From contig JAVBMC010000076.1 of NCBI GenBank assembly GCA_031552845.1, positions 1-32,808 of the forward strand: 32,808 nt of DNA. The letters run 5' to 3'. A program made the position numbers and the translations under genes. Numbering within the stretch: position 1 is the first letter of the stretch; the number at the start of each line of letters is the position of its first letter. Below are positions 23,967 through 31,636 of this stretch, in pieces. Under the pieces are notes generated by a model. That model saw only the letters and a program-made list of their open reading frames with translations. It searched no databases and was not told where the DNA came from. Source of the DNA: JAVBMC01 sp031552845 (lineage in GTDB: Bacteria > Verrucomicrobiota > Kiritimatiellia > RFP12 > DVOR01).

Positions 23967-24859
23967 GCGAGATTTCCAAACAGCTATATCATTTTCCAAA
24001 CCTCTCGATCATCAACCTGATCGGGCAGGGGGGAATGTCGCATGTGTGGCGGGCGCGTCAGATTTCACTCGACCGTTTAGTCGCGATTAAAGTGCTCTCG
24101 AAGAATTTTGTGGCGTCGAATGACGACATCCACCGCTTCTTGCAAGAGGCTCGGGCGTGCGCCAAGCTGCAGCATCCGAACATCATGCGTGTGTATGACG
24201 TCAACTATGCCGACGGTGTGTATTACATCGTGATGGAGCTGATTGATGGGTATACGCTGGGCGAATGGTTGCGGCGTAAGACGATGATTCCATCCGAGGA
24301 TGCGATGATTATTTTGGAGTCGGTGGCCTATGCGCTGAACTATGCGTGGTCGAGCTATAAGGTGGTGCATTGCGACCTCAAGCCCGACAACATCATGGTG
24401 GATGGCGACGGCACCATTAAAGTGACCGACTTGGGGTTGGCGCGTTCGCTGCATGCTATTCAACCGACCGTGCATGATGAGGTGATCGGAACGCCTGCCT
24501 ATATGTCGCCGGAACAGGCTTATGCAGCGCGGGAGTTGGATTGCCGCTCGGACATCTATTCGCTGGGTGCGACGGTTTATCATTTGCTGACGGGACGTTC
24601 ACTGTTTGCCGGGATGCCGGTTGAGCAGATGCTTGAGGCGCATGTGGGTGAGGCGCAAGCACCGGATGTCCGTCAGTTCAACCCGCAAGTGTCGAAAGAC
24701 CTCGCGATGCTGCTTGAGCGCATGTTGATGAAGGATCGTACGCATCGTTATGAAAACTGGCAGGCGCTCTTGGACGATATCCAATCCCTTTACGCGGGGC
24801 ATCCGGCCAACCGACCCGAGGTGGCCGGTCACGCAAGTTCAATGTGTTTACGTAAATAA
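23963..24859 (+). CDS. Hanks-type serine/threonine protein kinase
   Basis: A 298-aa protein with an almost minimal kinase domain. The glycine-rich loop is GQGGMSHVW, the ATP lysine Lys43 is in VAIKVL, and the pairing Glu62 is in FLQEAR. The catalytic loop HCDLKPDN carries Asp138 and Asn143. The metal site is DLG (Asp156) rather than DFG, and the activation segment ends GTPAYMSPEQ. All catalytic residues are present. There is no membrane helix or sensor domain, so it should be cytoplasmic. Its start overlaps the stop of the CxxCxGxG protein gene, implying coupled synthesis. ATG 23963 is chosen over the upstream in-frame start at 23927, which lies inside that gene. Confidence 0.94.
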   Translation: MSEISKQLYHFPNLSIINLIGQGGMSHVWRARQISLDRLVAIKVLSKNFVASNDDIHRFLQEARACAKLQHPNIMRVYDVNYADGVYYIVMELIDGYTLGEWLRRKTMIPSEDAMIILESVAYALNYAWSSYKVVHCDLKPDNIMVDGDGTIKVTDLGLARSLHAIQPTVHDEVIGTPAYMSPEQAYAARELDCRSDIYSLGATVYHLLTGRSLFAGMPVEQMLEAHVGEAQAPDVRQFNPQVSKDLAMLLERMLMKDRTHRYENWQALLDDIQSLYAGHPANRPEVAGHASSMCLRK

Positions 24860-24873
24860 GAGTGGGGACGCAA

Positions 24874-26049
24874 GTGAAAAGGAAGGTAGTTGTATTTCTC
24901 GGTGACGGCATGGCGGATGAACCCCTTGCGGAGCTCGGCGGCAAGACCCCGCTGCAAGTAGCCGACACGCCCAACATGGACCGCATCGCCCGCGAGGGGC
25001 GCAGCGGCACGCTGCTCACGCTGCCGGAAGGTTTCCCGACCTCAAGCGACGTTGCGAACATGAGCGTGCTGGGTTGTGACCTTGCCACCGAACTCTGCGG
25101 ACGCGGCCCGCTCGAAGCTGCCAGCCAAGGCATCCAGCTGGGGCCCAACGATGTCTGCTTCCGTATGAACTTCATCACTGCAGATGCCGATGGAATCCTG
25201 CGTGACTTCTCCGGCGGACACATCTCTCAGAAAGACGCCGAAGAGGCTGTCGCGTTGCTTAACGCCAAACTCGGCACCGATAAGATTCGTTTCTATCCCG
25301 GCGTCAGTTACCGCAACCTGCTCGTCCTCTCCGGTGCTGAGTTCTCTGCCGATGTCGCTTGCGACAAGCCCGACGACAATCACGGCAACGCCGTAGCCGA
25401 GCACTTGCCTAAGACCAAGGGTGAGCGCGGTGCGCTGACAGCCAAGATGCTGATTGAGCTGCAAGACAAAGCGCGTGAGATTCTCGCCGGACGCGAGGCC
25501 AATGGCATTTGGTTTTGGAGCGGCGGGCAAGCAGGCGCTATTCATTCAATTACGCAGAAATATGGCATCAAGGCCGCGGTGATTTCTGCCGTCGATGTCA
25601 TTAAAGGCCTTGGCCGCTGCATGGGCATGGATGTGATTCAAGTGCCCGGCGCGACGGGCTATATCGATACCAACTACGAAGGCAAGGCCGATGCCGCGAT
25701 CAAGGCGCTGGCTGATTATGATTTTGTCTACGTGCATGTCGAGGCGGTTGACGAAGTTTCGCACGCGCAGGATTTGAAGCTCAAGCTGCAGTCGATTGAG
25801 GATTTTGACAAGCGCCTCATGGGGCGCGTCATGCAAGCCGCCGGACCGGATGTTTGCTATGCCGTATTGCCCGATCATCCCGTGCCGTTGCACAGCGGGC
25901 GCCATACCCGTACGCCTGTGCCGGTTTCGGTGTGGTGTCCCGGCGATGCGCCTGACGCCGTGCAGACGTATGACGAAGTCGCTTGCGTGTCCGGTGCGCT
26001 CGGCGCAATGCGCGGCAATGATTTGATGGAATATCTGTTCGCACGCTAA
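24874..26049 (+). CDS. apgM: ApgM-family phosphoglycerate mutase-like enzyme (possible homoserine kinase)
   Basis: A 391-aa member of the alkaline-phosphatase superfamily, archaeal-type cofactor-independent mutase branch. Motifs are VVVFLGDGMADEP with a metal Asp, the nucleophile region FPTSSDVANMSVLG, CGRGPLEAAS, DDNHGN, WSGGQA, HVEAVDEVSHAQD and LPDHPVPLHSGRHTRTPVP. Bacterial relatives that coexist with a true mutase have been shown to act as homoserine kinases in threonine synthesis. A genuine gpmI in this window makes that role plausible, but no other thr gene is nearby. GTG 24874, behind GGGGA, is preferred over GTG 24862. Confidence 0.85.
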   Translation: MKRKVVVFLGDGMADEPLAELGGKTPLQVADTPNMDRIAREGRSGTLLTLPEGFPTSSDVANMSVLGCDLATELCGRGPLEAASQGIQLGPNDVCFRMNFITADADGILRDFSGGHISQKDAEEAVALLNAKLGTDKIRFYPGVSYRNLLVLSGAEFSADVACDKPDDNHGNAVAEHLPKTKGERGALTAKMLIELQDKAREILAGREANGIWFWSGGQAGAIHSITQKYGIKAAVISAVDVIKGLGRCMGMDVIQVPGATGYIDTNYEGKADAAIKALADYDFVYVHVEAVDEVSHAQDLKLKLQSIEDFDKRLMGRVMQAAGPDVCYAVLPDHPVPLHSGRHTRTPVPVSVWCPGDAPDAVQTYDEVACVSGALGAMRGNDLMEYLFAR

Positions 26050-26076
26050 GCGCGTGCTAATTTGAAGGGGTAACGA

Positions 26077-27093
26077 ATGAATGTATTAGTCACCGGCGGG
26101 GCGGGCTACATCGGCAGCCACACCGTGCTTGAGCTTTTGAACGCAGGCGATACCGTCACGGTCGTCGACAACCTGATGAACAGCAAGGAAGAATCCTTGC
26201 GCCGCGTAACGGAACTCACCGGCAAAACTGCCGCGTTCCATAAGGTCGACCTGCTGGACGCCGCCGCACTTGACGCGATTTTCGCTGCAGAGAAGTTTGA
26301 CGCCGTCATCCACTTCGCCGGACTCAAAGCCGTTGGCGAGTCGGTACAGAAGCCGCTACTCTACTACCACAACAACATCACCGGCACCCTCAACCTCATC
26401 GCCTCCATGAAGGCGCACGGCTGCTCCAACATTGTCTTCAGCTCCTCCGCTACTGTTTACGGCATGCCGGAAACTTCGCCCATCCGCGAAGACTTCCCCA
26501 TCGGCGCGATCAACCCTTACGGACGCACCAAGCAATTCCTCGAGTCGATTCTCTTGGATGTTGCGGCGGCTGAACCCGGCTGGCGCGTGGCGCTGCTGCG
26601 CTACTTCAATCCGGTCGGCGCGCACATCTCAGGCCGTATCGGCGAGGATCCCAACGGCATTCCCAACAACCTCATGCCCTTCATCTCGCAAGTCGCTGTC
26701 GGCAAGCTTCAGCAACTCTCCGTCTACGGCAACGACTATCCCACGGCCGACGGCACAGGGGTGCGCGATTACATCCATGTGGTTGACTTGGCGCTCGGTC
26801 ATCTTGCTGCGCTCAAGAAACTCGCCGCGCCCGATGGTGCAACATTCACCGTCAATCTCGGCACCGGTATCGGTTACAGCGTGCTGGATATGATCGCCGC
26901 CTTTGAACAAGCCAGCGGCCGCAAGGTGCCTTACAAAGTTGTAGCACGCCGCCCCGGTGATGCCGCCTGCGTCTTTGCCGACTCCAAACACGCGCGTGAA
27001 CTCCTCGGATGGGAGGCCAGGCGCGGTCTCAAGGAAATGTGCGAGGACACCTGGCGCTGGCAGTCGCAAAACCCCAAAGGGTTCGACGCCTAA
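26077..27093 (+). CDS. galE: UDP-glucose 4-epimerase
   Basis: NAD-dependent epimerase interconverting UDP-glucose and UDP-galactose for the Leloir pathway and for envelope sugars. The 338-aa protein has the Rossmann motif TGGAGYIGSH, the serine segment FSSSATVYG (around Ser124), and the catalytic Tyr148-x-x-x-Lys152 in NPYGRTK. Substrate-domain signatures RYFNPVGAH, NNLMPFISQVA and TADGTGVRDYIHV are also present. GAAGGGG precedes the ATG, 27 nt after the apgM-like gene. It is the last gene of the plus-strand cluster that starts at 21537. Confidence 0.97.
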   Translation: MNVLVTGGAGYIGSHTVLELLNAGDTVTVVDNLMNSKEESLRRVTELTGKTAAFHKVDLLDAAALDAIFAAEKFDAVIHFAGLKAVGESVQKPLLYYHNNITGTLNLIASMKAHGCSNIVFSSSATVYGMPETSPIREDFPIGAINPYGRTKQFLESILLDVAAAEPGWRVALLRYFNPVGAHISGRIGEDPNGIPNNLMPFISQVAVGKLQQLSVYGNDYPTADGTGVRDYIHVVDLALGHLAALKKLAAPDGATFTVNLGTGIGYSVLDMIAAFEQASGRKVPYKVVARRPGDAACVFADSKHARELLGWEARRGLKEMCEDTWRWQSQNPKGFDA

Positions 27094-27141
27094 GCTCACG
27101 CGAATAAATTACTCGGCGGCGTCCAACTGCCGAACGTAAAG

Positions 27142-27174
27142 CCCCGGTTCAGGCATCCGCCTCGCCGGGGTTTT
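27142..27174 (+). terminator. Terminator after galE
   Basis: CCCCGG (27142-27147) and CCGGGG (27165-27170) pair and are followed by TTTT. The element overlaps the last codons of the convergent gene at 27149. Confidence 0.6.
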
Positions 27175-27526
27175 CCTTTGACTCAAACTTCAAGCACAAG
27201 TCGGTCGCTTCGGTCTGCTGCAACGTCACGCCGCACTTCTGATCAAACGCGCTGATGATAAAATGTTTGCACCAGCGGCAGGATTTATGCAGCTCATCCT
27301 CAGCAAAGATTGATAACTTCGGCGCCTCGCGCTCCGCTGCCGAAAATACATCCGGTCCTGCGTCACGCTTGGCAAATGGCGTCACTACCTCCGACTCATA
27401 TCGATGCCCGCAGTTCAGGCAAATAAAAGCTTCGCCCGCCTTCCTAAACCCCTCAAACACCGGCTCCGCCCGCACCAACGACCGATCGCCGCACCCCGTG
27501 CAGATAATCTCAAGACTCCTCGCCAT
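27149..27526 (-). CDS. Small cysteine-rich, probably zinc-binding protein
   Basis: A 125-aa protein of unknown function. Two cysteine pairs in the first third (CTGC and CLNC, about residues 9-39) look like a zinc ribbon. A second set (CRWCKH, then CGV and CLKF, about 83-111) resembles another metal knuckle. There is no signal peptide or membrane helix. AAAGGGGG lies 5 nt before the ATG, and a plausible promoter (TTGCGT 27586-27591, TAAAGT 27563-27568 on the minus strand) lies upstream. It is convergent with galE. Confidence 0.78.
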   Translation of the reverse strand: MARSLEIICTGCGDRSLVRAEPVFEGFRKAGEAFICLNCGHRYESEVVTPFAKRDAGPDVFSAAEREAPKLSIFAEDELHKSCRWCKHFIISAFDQKCGVTLQQTEATDLCLKFESKENPGEADA

Positions 27527-27697
27527 ACAGTCCCCCTTTCCGTACTTCCAAAATCAGCCTCCACTTTAACAGAAACCTTCTCCCCACGCAAGCCCAAAAA
27601 CTCGCCTCCCCATTTACGAGGTATTACTGTAAAGTGTAAAATATCTTTTCCCTGCCGATGTAGAGATAGAGCGGGGTAATTTGCCTGCCTCCGTGCT

Positions 27698-28168
27698 TTA
27701 TTGCTTGGGGTTTTGGCGTTTGTATTGCCAGGGGGGGATGGGGGGTGTGGGGGCGTTGGTGGTCCAGAGGCCGTGGTGATTGGTGCGGGCGGTGTTTTCG
27801 GCGTCTTGGTAGTTGCCGTATTTGTCGTGGGCGAAGGGGTAGCGCCAGGCGCAGCCGTTGGTGACGAGGGCGTGGTTGATGTTGAGTTCGCCACGGGTGA
27901 TGGTGCAGAGGAGGCGGTTGTATTGGTCGGGTTCGTGGTACTCTAAGGTGATGGTGGTGCCGCGGGGGATGAGGGTGCGGAGGTAGTCGCGGGATTCGGG
28001 GCCGTAGTGTTGTTGTATCTCGGGGGCGTCGATGCCGGCAAGGCGGATGCGGTTGGTGATGGGGAGGTCTGCGGGCGGTGGGTTGGCGGCTACGGTGATG
28101 GTATCGCCGTCGGGGATGGTGAGGACTTTGGCGTTGAAGGTGAGGGCGAGGAGGAGGGCGGTGAGCAT
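27698..28168 (-). CDS. Exported SNase-like (thermonuclease-type) nuclease
   Basis: A 156-aa protein of the staphylococcal nuclease fold, which cuts DNA or RNA with calcium. A short hydrophobic N terminus (1-12) may be a signal peptide. Active-site residues line up with the family: Asp22 in IPDGDTITV, Arg42, Asp47 and Glu50 in RLAGIDAPE, and Arg85 in DQYNR. The Pro-rich tail is short. It starts 12 nt after dinG ends, so the two are probably one operon. Codons are strongly C-ending. The roughly 170 nt behind it (27527-27697) hold only the promoter of the next gene. Confidence 0.88.
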   Translation of the reverse strand: MLTALLLALTFNAKVLTIPDGDTITVAANPPPADLPITNRIRLAGIDAPEIQQHYGPESRDYLRTLIPRGTTITLEYHEPDQYNRLLCTITRGELNINHALVTNGCAWRYPFAHDKYGNYQDAENTARTNHHGLWTTNAPTPPIPPWQYKRQNPKQ

Positions 28169-28180
28169 CGTGGTTTGCCG

Positions 28181-30604
28181 TTAGGTGTTGGGGTTGCCGG
28201 GGGCGTCTTGGGTGAGGCGGTCTTGGAGTTGTTGGGGGGTGTCGAGGGGGATGATGGGGGCGGGGAGGCTGCGGATGAGGGTGGTGCCGTAGCGTTTGGT
28301 GAGGATGCGGGGGTCGGCGATGATGATGGTGCCGGTGTCGGTTTTGGAGCGGATGAGGCGGCCGAAGCCTTGTTTGAGTTTGACGGTGGCGGTGGGGAGG
28401 GTGAGTTCGATGAAGGAGTTGCCGCCGGCTTGGTCGATTTGTTCGCAGCGGGCTTCAAGGAGGGGATCGCCGACTGCGGTGAAGGGGATGCGGGTGATGA
28501 TGACGCATTGGAGGGCGGGACCGATGAGGTCGATGCCTTCCCAGAAGGATTGGGTGCCGTAGAGGATGGTGTTGGGGTGGTCGCGGAGGGTTTGGGTGAG
28601 TTGGTCGCGGCTGCCGTCGAGGCCTTGTTGGAGGAGGTTGAGGCCGAGGGCTTTGAGTTGGGCGTGGGTGCGGATGGCGACGGCGTGCATGAGGGCGTAG
28701 CCGGTGTAGAGGACGAGGGTGCGGCCTTGGTAGTGGCGGGCGGCGGTGAGGATGGTTTGGGCGAGCGCGGGGATGTAGGGGTGGCTGTCGGGGAGGCTGC
28801 CGGTGGGTTCGGGGAGGTATTTGAGGGCGTAGGCGCGGCACTGGAGGTGGTAGTTGAAGGGGCTGGGAGCGGTGAGGGTTTGGGTGCGTTCGGGGAGGTG
28901 GATGAGGCCGCTGCGGCGGAGGTAGTGGCTGAAGCTGCTGCCGACACGGAGGGTGGCGGAGCAGAGGATGACGGTGGGTTTGGTTTTGAAGAGGGTGTCG
29001 TGGAGGAGGCCGGCGATGTTGAGGGGGACGGCGTTCCAGATGATGGTGTCTTTGTTGGAGTGGGTCTTGCGTTCGAACCAGTAGACTTGGGTGGGGTCGT
29101 TGCCGGCGAGGATGTAGGTAGCGGTGCGGGCGTGGGAGGCGAGTTGGTCGGCGGCGGCGGTGAGGGTGAGTTGTTGGTCGGCGTGGAGGTTGAGGGCGCC
29201 TTCGTTTTGTTTTTCGATCTGTTCGGCGATGTGTTGGAGGGTGGCTTTGGCGTTGTTGGCGGAGTCGGTGAGGTGGGTGAGGGTTTGGGCAAGGGTGGCT
29301 TCGGGAAGGTGTGTGGGGAGGGGGGCGGTTTTGACACCGGTGGCGGGGTAGAGTTCGCGGATGCCGGCGGGGGTGACGCGGTAGCGGCGGAGCTCGTCTT
29401 TGTCGAGGAGGGCGAGGCCGTGGGTGTTGAGCTGTTGGGCGGCGGCGAGGAGTTCGGCGATGTGGTAGCGGGCTTCGCGGATGGCGGGGGCGAGGAGGTC
29501 GGGGTATTGGGTTTCGAGGGCGGTGAGGAGGTCGGGGGCTTTGGCGCGTTTGGAGGGGGTGAGGCGGCGGAGGGTTTGGTGGAGGGCGTAGAGGCTGAAC
29601 TCGGCCGCGTAGTGGCGGGTGGCGGCGTCTTCAAGGTTGTGGGCTTCGTCGAGGATGAGTTGGTGGTGGGGGGGGAGGACGCTGCCGCCGCTTTGGAGGT
29701 CGGCGAAGACGAGGGCGTGGTTGGTGATGATGAGGTGGGCTTGGGCGGCGTGCTGGCGGGCGCGTTGGAGGTAGCAGCGGGTGTAGTAGCGGCAGGCACG
29801 GCCGGGGCATTCTTCGCCGTTGGAGCTGGCGGCGGTGCGGATGGTGGAGGCGTCTTCGGCATCGGGGGCGTAGGTTTCGAGGTCGCCATCGGGGGTTTGG
29901 AGGGCCCAGGCGACGAGGCGCGCGAAGTGGGGGAGGTCGGCGGGATCGAGGGTGTAGTAGTGGCTGAGGAGGTGCCCGTAGCGGCGGAGACAGAGGTAGT
30001 TGCTGCGGCCTTTGAGCAGGGCGGTGCGCAGGGGGACGCGGTCGGGGAAGGCGGTGGCGAGGAGGGCGCGGACGGTGGGGAGGTCTTTGTCGGTGAGCTG
30101 GCTTTGGAGGTTTTTGGTGTTGGTGCTGATGATGATGGGGAGGTCGTTCTGGGTGGACCAGAGGGCGGCGGGGATGAGGCAGGCGAGGCTTTTGCCGATG
30201 CCGGTGCCGGCTTCAACAACGAGGTGGTGTTGGTTGGCGATGGCGGCGTTGACGGCGTTGAGCATGTCGGCTTGGCCGGGGCGGATTTCGTAGCCGGGCA
30301 TGAGGGCGGGGAGGGCTTGGGCGGCGGCTTGGAGGTGTTTGTCCGCGACGGGTTCGCACTCGGTGATGTCGGGGAGGGTACGGGCCGGGGCGCGGCTGTT
30401 GTCGGGGGGAAAGGCGTCGGCCCAGTGGGTCTCGGGGGCGCCGTGGAGGCGGGCTTCGGCGGCGTAGGTTTCAAAGGCGCGGGCGAGCGGGGTATGTTGC
30501 GTCTCGCGGAGGGCGGCGGCGATGGCGTCGAGCGCCCAGAGGGGGTAATCTTGGGGGCGTAGAGGCGTGCGCGGGGCGGCGTGGTTGAAGTCGTTGAGGG
30601 TCAC
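28181..30604 (-). CDS. dinG: DinG/XPD-type iron-sulfur ATP-dependent DNA helicase
   Basis: A superfamily-2 5'-3' DNA helicase of DNA repair, 807 aa. Walker A is VEAGTGIGKS (130-139). Four cysteines (Cys205, 266, 271 and 277) are placed as in the XPD-type 4Fe-4S cluster. Further motifs are LIITNHALVFAD and the DEAH box LILDEAHNLEDAA (319-322). C-terminal motifs are ILYGTQSFWEGIDL and the arginine-finger segment QGFGRLIRSKTDTG. The first roughly 90 residues are an unassigned extension. The start is GTG with a weak ribosome site, 38 nt after efp. Extremely biased C-ending codons leave an open antisense frame of 851 codons. Confidence 0.93.
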   Translation of the reverse strand: MTLNDFNHAAPRTPLRPQDYPLWALDAIAAALRETQHTPLARAFETYAAEARLHGAPETHWADAFPPDNSRAPARTLPDITECEPVADKHLQAAAQALPALMPGYEIRPGQADMLNAVNAAIANQHHLVVEAGTGIGKSLACLIPAALWSTQNDLPIIISTNTKNLQSQLTDKDLPTVRALLATAFPDRVPLRTALLKGRSNYLCLRRYGHLLSHYYTLDPADLPHFARLVAWALQTPDGDLETYAPDAEDASTIRTAASSNGEECPGRACRYYTRCYLQRARQHAAQAHLIITNHALVFADLQSGGSVLPPHHQLILDEAHNLEDAATRHYAAEFSLYALHQTLRRLTPSKRAKAPDLLTALETQYPDLLAPAIREARYHIAELLAAAQQLNTHGLALLDKDELRRYRVTPAGIRELYPATGVKTAPLPTHLPEATLAQTLTHLTDSANNAKATLQHIAEQIEKQNEGALNLHADQQLTLTAAADQLASHARTATYILAGNDPTQVYWFERKTHSNKDTIIWNAVPLNIAGLLHDTLFKTKPTVILCSATLRVGSSFSHYLRRSGLIHLPERTQTLTAPSPFNYHLQCRAYALKYLPEPTGSLPDSHPYIPALAQTILTAARHYQGRTLVLYTGYALMHAVAIRTHAQLKALGLNLLQQGLDGSRDQLTQTLRDHPNTILYGTQSFWEGIDLIGPALQCVIITRIPFTAVGDPLLEARCEQIDQAGGNSFIELTLPTATVKLKQGFGRLIRSKTDTGTIIIADPRILTKRYGTTLIRSLPAPIIPLDTPQQLQDRLTQDAPGNPNT

Positions 30605-30642
30605 GGTTTGTTCTTCGCGCCGGCCCGCGCGTTTGGGGGCGG

Positions 30643-31206
30643 CTAGCTCTTGACGCGGTCGGCGTATTCGCCGGTGCGGGTGTCAATGCGGATGGCTTCG
30701 CCTTCGTTGATGAAGAGGGGGACGGGGAGTTGGTAGCCGCCTTCGACAGTGGCGGGCTTGGTGACGCGGCCGGCGGCGGTGTTGCCTTTGACGCCGGGGT
30801 CGCATTGGATGACGGTGCGCTCGACGAAGTTGGGGAGCTGAACTTCGATTACGTCGCTGCGGTAGTGCAGGGCATCGACTTGCATGCCGTCGGTGAGGAA
30901 GTATTTGTTCTGGCCGAGGACGGACTCGGGGATGGTGACTTCTTCATAGTTCTCGTCGGTGAAGACGTAGGAGCCGGCGTTCTCGTAGGAGAAGTGGAGG
31001 GGCTTTTGGAGGAGCTCGGGCTTCTCGAAGCGGTCGTTGGAGCGGAAGCTGCGGCTCTGGGTGGACCCGGTGAGCATGTTCTTGAGCTTGCAGTTGTAGA
31101 TGGCTTGACCTTTGCCGGGCTTGCTGAAGTCGAAATCGGTGATGAGGTAGGGTTGATCATCGAGCATGATCTTGAGGCCTTTTTTCAGGTCGGACGCTGT
31201 ATACAT
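30643..31206 (-). CDS. efp: Translation elongation factor P
   Basis: Relieves ribosome stalling at proline runs, 187 aa. The N-terminal KOW-like domain carries the exposed loop SKPGKGQA with Lys32, the position that is modified in many bacteria. Two OB domains follow, with the signature region PNFVERTVIQCDPGVKGNTAAG and the ending IRIDTRTGEYADRV. No modification enzyme gene (epmA, epmB, earP or ymfI-like) is nearby. The frame is open for 40 more codons, but ATG 31206 has GGAG 8 nt upstream and lies after the promoter at 31253-31281, so the longer form is rejected. Confidence 0.97.
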   Translation of the reverse strand: MYTASDLKKGLKIMLDDQPYLITDFDFSKPGKGQAIYNCKLKNMLTGSTQSRSFRSNDRFEKPELLQKPLHFSYENAGSYVFTDENYEEVTIPESVLGQNKYFLTDGMQVDALHYRSDVIEVQLPNFVERTVIQCDPGVKGNTAAGRVTKPATVEGGYQLPVPLFINEGEAIRIDTRTGEYADRVKS

Positions 31207-31252
31207 TACAAAGTCTCCAAGTTTGGATGTTGTGCGGTTAAATGAAGCGGGC

Positions 31253-31281
31253 AATTTATCATTTTGGAGGCGAAAAGTCAA
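31253..31281 (-). promoter_or_regulatory. Sigma-70-type promoter of efp
   Basis: On the minus strand, TTGACT (31276-31281) and TAAATT (31253-31258) have a 17-nt spacer. It may also drive dinG and the nuclease gene, since no terminator separates them. Confidence 0.75.
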
Positions 31282-31342
31282 GGCTGGAAAGGGTTTGCGC
31301 GGGGGTTGTGTTGTCTTTTGGTTCATGCGCTCTTTTTCTCAC

Positions 31343-31370
31343 TTGACATATTCCACCGTTTTGCTAAACT
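31343..31370 (+). promoter_or_regulatory. Sigma-70-type promoter of the HU-like gene
   Basis: TTGACA (31343-31348) and TAAACT (31365-31370) are 16 nt apart. The resulting leader would be about 260 nt long and contains the possible lipoprotein remnant at 31530. Confidence 0.7.
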
Positions 31371-31529
31371 GCACCCCGTTGACCCCATTGGGTGACCTGC
31401 TCTCACGCGAACCGCAACGGCACTGCCGACGGTATCCGTAATCAGGAATCCAAGCTCGGAAGGAGCCATCAACATACAGACTGTCCGTTTGGCCGGCGTG
31501 CAGTTCAGATGCCAGGGGGATATCCACCA

Positions 31530-31616
31530 ATGACGCGAGTGCGTTAATCGGTTTATTCGGAATCGTCCTGGCGTCGGGTTGTCAGACGCCGCCGGCTGCC
31601 AATATCATACTTTAGG
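31530..31616 (+). pseudogene. Possible small lipoprotein gene interrupted by a one-base frameshift
   Basis: An ATG at 31530, behind GGGGGA, reads MTRVR and then a stop. One base out of phase, the downstream frame (from about 31547 to a TAG ending at 31616) reads IGLFGIVLASGCQTPPAA and four more residues. That is a hydrophobic core with a lipobox (LASGC). Adding a single T in GCGTTAATC would give a 28-residue lipoprotein with a basic N terminus, like entericidin-type peptides. It could be a remnant, a sequencing error, or chance. Confidence 0.35.
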
Positions 31617-31636
31617 CGGCAGAAGGAAATGACATC

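Noticed and set aside
28090..30474. A 794-codon minus-strand frame rich in Pro, Ser and Thr
   Set aside because: It is another out-of-frame reading of dinG with very low sequence complexity.
28007..30562. An 851-codon open plus-strand frame rich in Gly, Val, Glu and Ala
   Set aside because: It is the antisense shadow of the dinG gene, left open by C-ending codons that avoid TTA, CTA and TCA. It has no domain pattern, while the minus-strand frame has every helicase motif.
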